DNA of 64,000 nucleotides from Massariosphaeria phaeospora (GCA_011032825.1 JAADJZ010000013.1:868001-932000), one strand, 5' to 3'. Counted from the first letter of the stretch, positions 11,299 through 22,500 are shown. Numbers and translations: made by a program. Notes: generated by a model not told the origin, from the letters alone.

Positions 11299-14200
11299 AT
11301 GAACAAACAAGGCCCTATAAAGACTACTTCCGACCCCGCGTCAACTTCTCCGTCCCAATCTCTACCTGTTACTCAAAAGCTCTCCTCAGATACTACGTCT
11401 TCGTCACCTTCTATCGTGCCAACACCTGCGTCTGTTACGTCGCTCGACAACGAGCCGGAGGATCACGCACTTACACCAATGGAGGCCGGCGAGGGCAGCA
11501 AAGAGGCTGCTGAGGGCACTACAGCGAACCTCCAGGTGCAGCAAGATAAATCAGCGCCGGCGCTGGAAGGCGGTACCGACGGTACCGTGGCAGACCAAGG
11601 GGCTACAAAGAAATCTGAAACTACAACGGGAAAGCGGAAGGGGAAGCGGAAGACCAAGGACACGAAGGAAGAGGGTAAAAAGGAGTCCGATAACGAGACT
11701 GATAGCGACAGTGACTCCGATGATGAGAGCAGTAGTACTGAAGATGAGCGCAAGAAGAAGCGCCAGAAGAAGAAGGCGGCTCTGAAGAAAGCAGCTGAGA
11801 AAAAGAAGAATAAGGAGAAGGCGAAGGAGAAGGCTAAGGCGAAGGCTAAAGCTAAGGCTAAAGGCAAGAAGAAGGCGAAACACGGTTCATCGAGTGAGGA
11901 GTTTAGCTCAGAGTCTTCTTCTTCCTCTTCTTCCGACGACAGTGATTCGGAGTCAGAGCACGATAAGAAGAAACGGAAGCTCAAGCTCAAGTCTAAAGCA
12001 AAAGCTAGGAAGAAGAGCAAGAAGCACGACTCATCCAGCGATGAGTCAAGCTCCGACTCTAGCTCCGACTCTTCATCCTCTTCAGACAATGACTCAGACT
12101 CCGAAGACGACAAGAAGAAGCGCAGAAAGGCCAAGGCTAAGAAACGGAAGACTGCAAACAAGAAGTCGAGGAAAGCGGCTGCGAGCTCCGACTCATCAGA
12201 TTCGCAGGATGATACAGATGGTGTTGCTAAAACAACAGCAGATGCCGCTGCAACGGAGACAGCCACGGATGACGCTACTAGGATGATGAAGCTCATGGAG
12301 GATTTCAATGCAGCCAAGCTGCTCGGTATCCCTCCACCGCCAACGAAAAAAGACAAGGACACAGCTGAGACCTCGAAGAAGGCTGACAAGAAAAAGAAAA
12401 GTAAGAAGAACGGTCTGGAGTACAAGCGCGTGGACCAAGTGTGGGACCCCAAGATCCGAGACTACAAGTACACAGAAAGCGCAGAGGAGCAAAAAGACGA
12501 TTTCGATTGCGTTTTCAGTGTGCGGCGTAAGTTTGGCTGGGAGAACAAGCATGAGTATACTATGGTGGATATCAAGTCGAAACTTCTTCGGGGGGCCCTG
12601 CAAGTAGTCTTCAAAGACTGCAAGGGGCTCAGCCTGGTGGAGGAGACTCCTAGCGTGAGTTTTGATTCTTGCCTACTATTGAGCAAGGTTTAACAACCAG
12701 CAGATAACCCCGCACACACTCTTTCTGTATTATGACGAGCTGAAGCACTATTACAAGAAGACGCTGAAGTCGCAGCTCAAAAAATCTCGAAAGAGTAAAG
12801 AGAAGAAGCGCATTGCACAGCAAATCTCGCAGTGCAAGTTGCTCGCTGGCTACATCGACGAGGACTACGACAGTGTCCGCAAGACGCTGAAACCAATGTT
12901 GAAGTCCGGAACCATCACTTGGGACCTCATTTGGGCCCTGTTCAAACCCAATACTATTGCTTTCACGCCCACCTACGGCAACAAGGATGATCCACGCTGC
13001 TTCAGGGTCGATTGGACGTACGACGAGGAGGACTTTATGGGGAACCACAAGTGGCTTATTGATGGCCGGTATCTGGAGTACAATGGCAAGATCTTCGGAT
13101 TAGGGAGTATTGGAGTTGAGATTCCGTTGTTCAAGGGGCCTAAGAAGATTACGAACTTGCCGGTCTATCCGTTGAAGTTCCACAAGGATCCAGAGGTAAG
13201 TTTTGTAGATTATTGAGGATGTGGAGAGGGAAGGCTGACGTATTTCAGGGTCTCGAACAGCAGCTCATCGAGCGCGGCAAGAAGTTCGTCAGCTTGCAAG
13301 GCATGAACTACCGCTTCCACAAGGGCTTGGCGTACATGAAGGTCAAGCGCTCAGTAGTGAAAGTCAATGTCAACGGCCGCGTTATGGTCGACCCCGCGAT
13401 TTTCCGCCGTATCAACCCGAATTACCCACTCTCGTATATCAAACAGGATGAGTTGAACCAGGACAGCGATGACGACGATAGCGACGACGACTGCTGCTGC
13501 TCAGACGAAGAGGACGACTCCAGCGCAGACGATCGACCGAAGATGAAAACCGTGCTGTGGAAAGACAGGAAGGGCAGGAAGCATCTCATCCGCATACCAG
13601 CAGGCGACAAGCAAGACATCTCGGGCGAGAAGCTGGACTCTGTCGACGAAGCCGACGGATCCCGACACGTCTTCACCGAAGAGGAACTGCTCATCTCGTC
13701 GCCCGTCGTCCTCGGCTTCTCCTTCTCCGAGAAACTCTGGATCGAGTTCTCGCTCTCGGGCATCCAAGCCATCGAATGGAACTCGCAAGCCTTCGACCAG
13801 CTCGTGTTGGCCGCCAACATCAAGCAGAACCTGCAAGGCCTCGTCTCGTCGCACCGCTTCCACGCGGCCAAAACAATCGACGACGTCATCCGCGGCAAAG
13901 GCAAGGGCCTCAACGTCGTGCTGCACGGCCCGCCCGGCGTCGGCAAGACCCTCACCGGCGAGTCCATCGCCGAGTTCCTGCAGTGCCCGCTGTACGCCGT
14001 GTCGGCCGGCGAGCTCGGCACCTCCTCGCGCGCCCTCGAAGCTGACCTCAACCGCATCATGGACATCACGCACTCGTGGGGCGCGATTCTGCTGCTCGAC
14101 GAGGCGGATGTGTTTCTCGAGGCGCGCCAGCCGCACGACTTGCACCGCAATGCGCTGGTTAGCGTCTTTCTGCGTCTGCTCGAGTACTACCAGGGCATAC

Positions 14201-14679
14201 TGTTCCTGACGACGAACCGCGTCGAGACGTTCGACGAGGCGTTCCAGAGCCGTATACATATGGGCATCCGCTACGAGAACTTGACGCCTAAGGCAAGGCG
14301 CGAGGTCTGGGTGCACCATGTACGGCTGGTGGAGCGCATGGCGGGTGGGAAGGCAAGGCCGTTTCGAGATGCGGATTTTGATGAGTTGGCGAAGCGTGAT
14401 ATGAATGGGCGGCAGGTACGTTTGTTTCGCTTTCCCCTTCGCTTTTTCGCGGCCGTGTTGCCTGCCTATGTGCATGTTGTATGACTGATGTGGTTTGCTA
14501 ACGCGAGAACCCTTCCGCAGATCAAAAATACCGTCAAGACGAGCCAGTCCATCGCGCTGGCGGAGAAGCAGGTCTTCGGCATGGAGCATGTGAAGCGCGT
14601 GCTGGAAGTCGCCGAGGCGTTTGATGATGATATGAGGGGTGGTATGGGGTACCGCGATGTTATGCGGCAGTATACCTAG
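11299..14679 (+). CDS. AAA+ ATPase with DUF7025-type middle domain and Lys/Ser-rich N-terminus
   Basis: Four exons, join(11299..12654, 12704..13195, 13249..14415, 14521..14679), giving 1057 aa. The start is the first ATG in the frame. Residues 1-380 are low-complexity, with alternating Lys/Ala/Glu blocks and Ser/Asp blocks, probably disordered and possibly nuclear. Residues about 400-690 match the region (DUF7025-like) that precedes the ATPase in a large fungal family, with phrases such as SGTITWDLIWALFKPNT. The AAA+ core follows: Walker A GPPGVGKT at 843-850, Walker B ILLLDEADVF near 896-906, and an Asn sensor (FLTTNR). A second acidic insert (Ser/Asp/Cys, about 683-705) interrupts the middle domain. 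Members of this family are uncharacterised, so the substrate is unknown. At 12701-12704 two adjacent AG acceptors (CAG/CAG) could add one Gln. Confidence 0.88.
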
Positions 14680-15291
14680 CCGGGGCGTGGTAGGAATGGT
14701 GAGGGATAGGTTTTGCGCGCGGACTGACTGGCTGCGTGGTGTGTTGTGCGGAGGTTTCTTGGGCTGCTCGGCCTGCTCAGCCTGCTCCCCTCTCAAATTG
14801 ACACAGATATGGTGGTATCACATAGTATGGATTGATCGATCGCGCGGCAGTTACATGTTACATACGATACGTTTGGCTCGGGACCTGGGTGTGGACAGCC
14901 AGCCTACAGCGTCTGTATTTGCTGTCTCTCTCCTGTCTTCTCTCCTCTCTTCTCAGTTCCCTTTCTCTACTCTACTCTACTCTACTCTACTCTACTCTAC
15001 TCTACTCTGTTCTCCTCTCTGGGTGTGGTGTTGTACAGTCTGGTTTGGTTTCCGTCTCTCCCCTCCTCTTCTCTTCTCCCACAGTGTAGATAGCTAGTCG
15101 TTCAGAATGGAAACATGTCATGTCACCCTGGCGTTTTCTCTCTATGTCTCTATGTCTATCCACTATACGCGTGCATGTTTTGACGGGTGCTGCCGGGTGC
15201 TGCTCGCTCGCGCGCTCGCCTTGTCGACGCGTCGGTGGCGGTGGCGGTGCTGGAGCTTTTGCCGATGCGCGCTGTTGTGTGTACGGATGGA
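14680..15291. other. Intergenic, pyrimidine-rich, left flank of the retrotransposon
   Basis: No gene. The stretch 14925-15080 is almost pure pyrimidine on the + strand and includes a pentanucleotide microsatellite. The retrotransposon inserted about 215 bp downstream of this tract. Open frames here only reflect the repeat. Confidence 0.5.
14966..15005 (+). repeat. (TCTAC)8 microsatellite
   Basis: Eight perfect tandem copies of TCTAC, read directly, inside a longer CT-rich tract. Confidence 0.95.
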
Positions 15292-15296
15292 GGTGA
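15292..15296. repeat. Target site duplication, left copy (ggtga)
   Basis: The five bases before the left LTR (ggtga) are repeated exactly after the right LTR at 20620-20624. A 5-bp duplication is usual for Ty1/copia integrases. Confidence 0.93.
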
Positions 15297-15470
15297 TGTA
15301 ACTACGTAGGCTGGATCACATGATATCTTATTATAGCAGGCACTGCCCGTTGGGCAAGTGCACTTACCTCTGAGCCGAGAGCTCCTGTACACCTAGATCA
15401 CAACACGACAACAGATAGCAATACAAGCGTTGATCCGCAGCACCCAATTGACACTGCTTACCTAGTTACA
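15297..15470 (+). repeat. Left LTR (174 bp)
   Basis: It starts TGTAACTACGTAGG and ends CCTAGTTACA. It matches 20446-20619 along its full length by eye. A tctTATTATA-like block near 15328 could serve as the element's own promoter, but I cannot place the R region. Confidence 0.95.
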
Positions 15471-15486
15471 GTTATGAGCCCGGCTG
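15471..15486 (+). promoter_or_regulatory. Primer binding site, complementary to initiator tRNA-Met anticodon arm
   Basis: Directly after the left LTR lies GTTATGAGCCCGGC. This is the reverse complement of an initiator tRNA-Met anticodon stem-loop (...GGGCUCAUAAC...), not of a tRNA 3' end. Drosophila copia is known to prime from such an internally cleaved half-tRNA. The assignment here is by sequence complementarity only. Confidence 0.7.
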
Positions 15487-15643
15487 TCGACTACACACGC
15501 TGTATCTGCTACTGCATGCCGACGAGCTGTTGACCGCTGTCAACCGAGCTACGTCATCGAACCGCTACCTTACTACCGAGAGCCTCGAGCGCACTGTCCC
15601 GTACGAGAGTCGATATCTGAGAGCCGATAGAGCCTGATTCAGG

Positions 15644-18600
15644 ATGGCTACTACCGAGCTGGATAGACTGATTACGAGGACGACGGTCATACTTGAGAAG
15701 CCTGTGGACTGGGAAGAATGGATCTTCCTACGAAAGGATAGCGCGGACAGGCATCAACTGTGGTCAATGGTCAACCCTGACCTTGATGAGACGGCCCTTG
15801 AGAAGCTTGAGGAGCCAGAAGCTGTCGAGCCAGAGCAGTACCATGACGAGGTCGAAGAGGACACCGGCGTCGTGCTCAAGGACATGACGACTGAGGAATT
15901 CCAACGATACCAGCAGGCGGAGAGGAACTACGATCGAGCACTGGCCAGATACACGATCAAGAGGAAAGCGTTGAACGACTTTACCCAGGAGATCGGCCGA
16001 ACGATCAGCCGCCGCCACATACACCTGATACAGAGCGACGAGACCGCGTACGCTCGCTTGAAAAGGCTGAAGAAGCACCTCTGCCCATCGACGGCTGAGA
16101 GGGAGCTGCAGCTGATAGCTAAATATCGACAACTACAGAGTCGACCACGAAGCAACATTAACAGTTGGCTTGAGGAGTGGTTGCACGTCGTACGGATGTG
16201 CGAGGCAGTCTATCTGCCTGACGTCACGTCGCCGCGAGCACAGCGCGACTTCCTGCTCGCTATCAAGGGCCTCGACGACACCTAGGCGACAACCCAGCAA
16301 GCTACGTTGTTTCGAGCTCAGCTGAACGCTCAGCTGATACCGACGTTGGACGACCTCGTAGCTGAGTTTGCCATGTACTAGCGCTCGACGAAGCCGGTAG
16401 CCTCATCGCTGGGATCATTCGCGACACTAGGCATCGATCAGAGCGACGATCGTCGACGATCAGATGGCACAGGGACGCGAGATATTGACAAGGGTAAAGA
16501 CAGAAGGCTTGAATGTCTGTGCGGTTTTAAGCATCGCTTCAAGGACTGTTGGTATCTTAGAGCGAAGGGCAAGCCTCAAGGCTGGACGCCGAAGCCTGAG
16601 ATACAAGAGAAGCTCAGCCGAGCAATGGAGAGCGAGTCGCCGTTTGGACGAGCCATGAAGGCAGCCCTCAAGGCCAACTCAGGCACAGCAGCCTCGAATA
16701 CACCGCGTCGATTCGACGATCGGAGCCCGACGATCGAAGATCTCGATAGCTGTGTGCTGCAGCTCACGATGAGCACAGATTGCACGAACAAGCAGGCGAT
16801 CAAGCCAAGCCTAATCAATCGATGGATCCTAGACCCTGGATCGAACACGCATGTCACCAATACCAGAGCCTACGGCTGGAAAAAGCGAGCTAATGGGAAA
16901 GGTGAGGTTGTCAAAGCTGGCAACCAAGAGCTTGAGATACAAGAGTGGGGAGACGTGGTTCTGCTTACTAATACGCCCACGGGCACGGAGCAGATCGAGC
17001 TCACCTACGTGGCGTATGTGCCAGGCTTTCTCACCAACGTTGTTGGCCTCTCTCGCTGTCGATCTGTTGGCATCCATTTCGACTCAGGCAGAGATTGCCT
17101 GTACCAACGCAGATAGAACAACGTTATAAGCAAGCTTCAGTACATAGGCGGTCACTGGCTGATAGATGCTGATAGCATGGAGCAGCCGGACGCCGGCTCC
17201 TTGCTTGCAGCCTCAGCCCATGCCCACAAGAAGCCCTCGTACGAGCCGAGGAAGCCGCTGCAGCTCACGCCCGAAGAGGCTCACATCATGTGGAGCCACG
17301 CAGGTCAAGAGGCGATCGACCAACTGCCGGAGAGCGTAGACGGTTTGCAACTAGTAAACGGCGATCCAGCACCAAAGTGGAAGGATTGTGAGATCTGTAT
17401 ACAGTCGAAACTCACAAAGCTAGTCAGCCGGAGGCCACCGCGCGAGCCTGCTACTCGACCGTTCGAGCGCATCAGTATTAACCTGGTGCAGCTTTTGGAG
17501 CGAGGCGAGCATTGCTACAATAGCGACCAATACCTCTTCCACATGGTTGACCAGCATACAAAGTAGCATGAAGGAAGCTGTATGCCAGACAAGACGAAAG
17601 CAACGTTGACACGAGTTTTCAAGCGATTGCTAGCCAAAATTAAACGCCAGTTTGATAGCCAAGTCATTATCGTAAGGCTTGATATGGAGACTGGTTACGT
17701 CGAGCTGCTCGAGATCTGCAGAGACCTTGGCATTGCTATAGAGCCGAGAGCGACCGAAGCCCAGAATGAGGCGATTGAGCGCGCAGGGAAAGCAATTATT
17801 ATCCGAGCTAGAGCTATCCGGCTGCATGCTGGCCTACCCAAGGAGTACGCTAACGAGTGCGTCATGTCGGCCATATACCTGCTCAATCGAACGCCGGTTG
17901 AAGCGATCGGCTGGAGCTGCCCATACACCAAAGTCAAGGGAATCAAGCCATCAGTTGCTCACCTTGAGGTGATCGGAGCCAGAGCCTATGTGCTCAATGA
18001 GAAGCTGCCACGCGGAGCGAAGCTCGAATCTCGAGCTCTAATCGGCCACCTGGTAGGCTTTGACTCTACCAACATTTTCCGAGTCTAGTTGCCGAGTATC
18101 GGACGAGTGATACGAACCCGAGACGTTGTCTTCGCTCGAGGCAAGCTCTGTGACGGCCAAGGCCAGTACGCAGAGAAGAGCTACATTCAGGAGGCAGCAG
18201 AAGTGCTGGATATCGAGGAGACGCTCGATTACAGCAATATATTGACAGAACAGCTCTCCGCTCCCGAGAACGAGGAGGAGAGAGAAGCTGAGAACCAGAT
18301 TGGAGATACGATCCATGTTCAACCACGGCCGATTCATCAGCAAGGCCGTGCTCAGGAGAAGGACGCTGGAGCGCTCATGACTCCAGAGGCGACGCCAGAG
18401 TCAGGGGAATTGGCCCAGATCACGGGCCAGCCGCTCACCGATCAGTTGATAGAGAATACTAGCTAGGGACGCGGATATGTTCTAGCACCAGAAGGGGAAG
18501 AGCTAGACCGAACGTCCAACAACGCTGCACGACGAGAAGAGATTAGCAGCCAAGTATCAGAGCAGTTTATCGTAGAAAGCAAGCGGAGTCGAAAGCCAGC

Positions 18601-20368
18601 CAAGTTTGGCACCTATCTAGCGACGTTCGCGGCCTGTATCAACTCTACAGCACTAGAAAAGCTGCTTAGCGAAGCGCCGAAAATCCGAATCCATCGTGAT
18701 CAACTGCCTGCTGAGCCAAAGCGATGGAGAGACCTAGATCAGCATCCATTTGGAGCTGAATTTGGGAAAGCAAGCCGTAAAGAGATTGACAGCTTTATCC
18801 AGAGGAGCTGTTTTGGGCAATCGGCGAAAGCGTCAGAAGTAATAGACGCCGAGATACTGCCACTTATGTGGGTATTCACGTACAAGTTTGACGAGAACGG
18901 ATATCTCTACAAGTTCAAGGCGAGACTAGTAGTAAAGGGAGACCTGCAGCAGGACTATGGCGACACGTACGCGGCAACGCTAGCCGCGAAGATCTTTCGA
19001 TGCTTAATCGCCCTAGCAGCTGTTTTTGACCTTGAGCTATATTAGTACGACGTCCTAAACGCCTTTTTGAACGCTGAACTCGATCGACTCACATACGTGC
19101 GATGTCCAGAAGGATACGAGAGTGAGCTAGGTCAGCTGCTTAAGCTCAAGCGAGCACTATACGGGCTTCGAGATGCACCACGATTATGGTACAAACACCT
19201 TACTGCTACGCTCGAGAAGCTAGGCCTTCAGCAGGTGCCAGGAGTACCCTGCCTGTTCAGCAACGATTGCTTGATCGTCTTCTTCTTTGTGGACGATATA
19301 GTCGTAGCTGTAGCTTCCAAGAACAAGGACGCCTACAGCCAATTTGATCAAAAGCTGCGAGCTGCATACGACATGCGATTTCTAGGAGAGCTGAAATGGT
19401 TCCTAGGTATACGCGTGATCCGAGATCGCGGCCAGAGGAAGATCTGGTTGATGCAAGACAGCTTTATCGAAAAAGTAGCAGCAAAATACAACATTGCTCA
19501 AACGAGCAGATACCCAGCAGTACCGCTAGTGAATGGAAATATCGGCCTAAGTACGGAGGAGCCGGATGAACAGCGCACGAAGCTATACTAGGAGTTGGTG
19601 GGATCACTGGCCTACATCTCGACCTACACCCGGCCTGACGTTGCGCAAGCCCACTCCGAATTATCACGATATCTCCAAAATCTAGGCCAAAAGCATATCA
19701 GCGCGGCATATCACGTCTGGAAGTACTTAATCGGCCAGAAGCGCCTGGCGATTGGTGCTCATGGAGATCAGAGCAGCCGCACGATATACATGGGCTCAAG
19801 CCTAGGGGGTGCTGGAACAGAGCCACTGTTCTACGGTGCCTCTAATGCAGCCTTTGCTGACGACCTGCCGACACGGCGTAGCTCTCAGGGATATCTATTC
19901 ATGCTGTATGGCATGCCTATTGACTGGAAAGCGACGCTCCAACGTTTAGTTACGAAATCGACTACTAAGGCAGAGCTGCTCGCTCTGTCGACGGCGGCCA
20001 GCGAGCTACAGGCTTGGAACCGACTGTTCAAACATATCAAGTTTGACCTGGAGATGGTGCCTAAAATCTATTGCGACAACCTGCAGACAGTAGGTGTTGT
20101 TACTAAGCACGAGGACAAGCTGTTCACGCGTTTGCGCCATGTGGATGTCCACCAACATTGGCTAAGGCAGGAGGTAGCGGCTGGACGGATATTAGTTCAA
20201 TGGAAGCCTACCAACCTCATGCCAGCTGACGGACTTACCAAGATCCTAGTGCGCCAAAAGCATGCTGAGTTCGTCCGACAGCTTGGTCTGAGAGAAGTCA
20301 AGAGCTGCCCGTCAGAGATCGAAGAGCAGGACAGCCCTGATCCAGCGAGCTTGACTCACTGGTACTAG
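15644..20368 (+). pseudogene. copia gag-pol frame interrupted by eight internal TAG codons
   Basis: One reading frame runs for 1574 codons with no frameshift and no TAA or TGA. It is interrupted by TAG at 16283, 16379, 17114, 17564, 18086, 18464, 19043 and 19589, and closes at a ninth TAG (20366). An in-frame TGA lies just upstream of the ATG. Gag is near 15644-16600, ending in a C-x-C-G-x2-H-x4-C knuckle (16518-16551). The protease motif is LDPGSNTHV (near 16830). Integrase covers about 17190-18080, RT about 18720-19500 with FVDD (near 19290), and RNase H 19590-20250. The RNase H site reads SNAAF where Asp is usual, and the first integrase acidic residue appears as Asn (SINLVQL). Copia alignments suggest Gln or Trp at several TAG positions. 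See findings for the possible causes. Confidence 0.88.
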
Positions 20369-20436
20369 GCTGGAACTGTGTGGCATCAGTCATGGAGCAT
20401 CAGCCAGGGAGATCAGCTTTAGTTGGCACCTCAGCT

Positions 20437-20443
20437 GAGGGGG
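20437..20443 (+). promoter_or_regulatory. Polypurine tract
   Basis: GAGGGGG lies two bases before the right LTR, where plus-strand DNA synthesis is primed in LTR elements. Confidence 0.7.
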
Positions 20444-20445
20444 TG

Positions 20446-20619
20446 TGTAACTACGTAGGCTGGATCACATGATATCTTATTATAGCAGGCACTGCCCGTT
20501 GGGCAAGTGCACTTACCTCTGAGCCGAGAGCTCCTGTACACCTAGATCACAACACGACAACAGATAGCAATACAAGCGTTGATCCGCAGCACCCAATTGA
20601 CACTGCTTACCTAGTTACA
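20446..20619 (+). repeat. Right LTR (174 bp)
   Basis: Identical to 15297-15470 by eye. The bases preceding each LTR differ (ga on the left, tg on the right), which fixes the boundary at TGTAAC. Confidence 0.95.
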
Positions 20620-20624
20620 GGTGA
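20620..20624. repeat. Target site duplication, right copy (ggtga)
   Basis: Matches 15292-15296 exactly. Confidence 0.93.
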
Positions 20625-20704
20625 AGATCCGGGGTGTGGCCGGCCGGTAGGCTGGCTGGCTGGCCGCTGGAGCTCCTGTTCCTTTGCGATGCGGTGTGTA
20701 CGGA

Positions 20705-21000
20705 TCAAGAGTAAGAGTGCGACCGGCTGGTCGGCCGGCTGGCGGAGGCAAATAAGGGTGCTTGGGGTGGTGGGTATGTGTTTACGGGGCAGCTGAACGG
20801 ACGACACGGGTTTGAGGCTTCTTTTGTCGTGGTGTACTGGGCGTTGGAGGGTGGGATGGAGGTGAAGATTTAGAGTGCGGCCGGCCGACCGGCCGGCTGG
20901 CTGGCTGGCTGGCGGAGACAAAGAAGGGTGCTTTGGGTGGTGGGTATGTGTTTACGGGGCTGTTGAACGGCTGAAGCTTGTTCTACCGTGGTTTACTGGG
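20705..21000. repeat. Two-copy 170-bp direct repeat with CCGGCC-rich cores
   Basis: The block around 20741-20800 recurs at 20911-20970, a spacing of 170 bp, with a few substitutions; both hold TGGGTATGTGTTTACGGGGC. Each copy is preceded by clusters of ggccgg/ggctgg, many of which are self-complementary. No coding potential. Confidence 0.8.
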
Positions 21001-21970
21001 CTTGCAGGTCGGGCTGGGAGGCGATTGTGCGGCGCGTCGTTGTCTGCGGAGAGGAGGACCGGGAATGAGTATAGGTGTGGCTGGCTGGCGGTGGGCACAG
21101 AGGCAGCGCAGCGACACCGGAGCCCGACCCCCCAGCGCCCACAGTCCGACTCCGGCGTTAAGATATTACGCACGTAAGTAACCCGCCTGGCTTGGGTCCA
21201 CGCTAACAACAAACCCGGAATTCCCATTAAATAGTGTATATATATTTGTTACTTGTCAAAACCTCCATAATTACCTGCCAGACGTTATAGCCTAGATGGT
21301 TCCTGCTCCGCCGATCCCTCCCCCTTGGACTGCAGCTTAGTGGGGTCGGTGACGCCTGGACGAGTAGGCCTCGGGTTCGAGACTGGTGACAGCGTACTTT
21401 TTTAGAGTTTTTTTTTTGATTTTTGGCGGGGAAGAGGAAGGGTAGAGGAGAGGGAGGTCGTTTTTGCTAGTGTTTATTGTATGGTATTGTAGGTGGGTGG
21501 AGTTGTTGCTGCATTTGTTGCGTGTGGTACTCACTTATAGCATATGTCACATGTAGTGCTTGCTTGTGTTTATCGCTCTTCATGCTTTTTACCTGCAATA
21601 TGGTCTGCGATTATATAACCTACTGACTATGCTTTTCGCCTCTGTTATAACGAATTGGAGAGAGCTTGTATGATAAGGCTGTGCTAGAAACAAGGCGTAG
21701 AGCGTTTCGAGTAGTGAATGTATACTCCATCCAGTCAACCTTAGTGTTCGTTGTAGTAGACTCAACACAGCCAACACCCTGCTAGGTGGTAGTCGGTCGG
21801 CTCTTATTTCAGCCTGTGTGCGATGCTCAGGCTCTTATCTAAGTAGGCGGGCGGCAGCGAGAAGTACGGCTCGTTGGTCAGCGGGGTGCGCACAACGACG
21901 GGTGTGACGGTGTCGAGGCCGTTGAGCAGGTACTCTTCGGACTCTACAAGCGTGTGAAGTCCGTGGATAC
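21001..21970. other. Gene-free stretch, partly AT-rich
   Basis: No gene seen. A T-rich run (21398-21424) follows a tRNA-like GGTTCGAGAC motif at 21373, which I do not accept as a tRNA. A minus-strand frame at 21804-22055 (83 codons) has no recognisable product. Confidence 0.4.
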
Positions 21971-22500
21971 GTGCTGGCGTGTGGCGCGTCGCTGCGCTGC
22001 TCTGCTCAAGATGCCCAATGGGTGCGGCTATCGCAGAACGACCACACTGCTCCACGCTCCCGAATCTCTCTGTCTGCCTGCTCAGCTACGCTCTCCGACC
22101 TCTATATGCTGTGCTTAAGCTCTTCCACACGAGAGCCGTCGTCTCACCTTCTTCTACGACCCGACGAGCGAACCCGCCGACCTCAGCCGTGCCCGCTTCG
22201 ACCACGACACCGCTGTCATCAGCGACCGCGACTCGGCCTTCTTCGCCCAGCAGCCCATCCACGTTCGCCAGGGCTGCGCGACCGCCGACCGCGAAGCCGA
22301 AGTGCGCGTCGCTACGCAGCTCCGCTCAAGATACGCAGTGAACGCGGCTATCGCAGATAAACCTCACCTGCTCCACCACGCACCCTTCTATGCCCGTAAA
22401 ATAGCTCTCTCCCGCCTCCTTATACTGTAATCAAGCTCCCGCCCACTTCAGCCGTCACCAGCGCGTCGCTGTGTGGCCGAACACTGCCAGTGAATGCGCC
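21970..22500. repeat. Diverged direct repeat, about 325-bp spacing
   Basis: The segment near 21983-22060 (gcgcgtcgct...ctcaagatgc...gcggctatcgcaga...ctgctccac) reappears in altered form near 22305-22380. A fainter echo starts near 22466 (gcgcgtcgctg). Differences include many substitutions and small gaps. Between the copies, 22142-22340 reads open with coding-like composition in one + frame but has no start and no family I recognise; it may be a gene fragment. Confidence 0.55.

Larger units (their letters stand above)
15297..20619 (+). mobile_element. Full-length Ty1/copia LTR retrotransposon (5323 bp)
   Basis: Two 174-bp LTRs that look identical base for base flank a body with primer site, one gag-pol frame and a polypurine tract. 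Domain order gag, protease, integrase, reverse transcriptase, RNase H (integrase before RT) defines the Ty1/copia superfamily. LTRs begin TGTAAC and end GTTACA, a perfect 6-bp inverted terminal repeat. A 5-bp duplication (ggtga) flanks the element. Identical LTRs and an intact duplication indicate a recent insertion, yet the coding frame holds eight internal TAG codons, so this copy is probably not autonomous. Confidence 0.96.

Noticed and set aside
13501..14796. 431-codon open frame on the minus strand
   Set aside because: It is the shadow of the AAA+ exon 3 on the other strand, with no family features.
16283..19591. Separate genes for each open segment of the retrotransposon
   Set aside because: All segments lie in one frame and together follow the copia domain order; they are one interrupted gag-pol.
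21330..21412. A tRNA-like segment with a GGTTCGAGAC B-box-like motif followed by a T run
   Set aside because: The bases around the motif do not form a proper T-arm or acceptor stem, and no convincing A box lies at the right distance. It may be a distant SINE remnant but cannot be supported.
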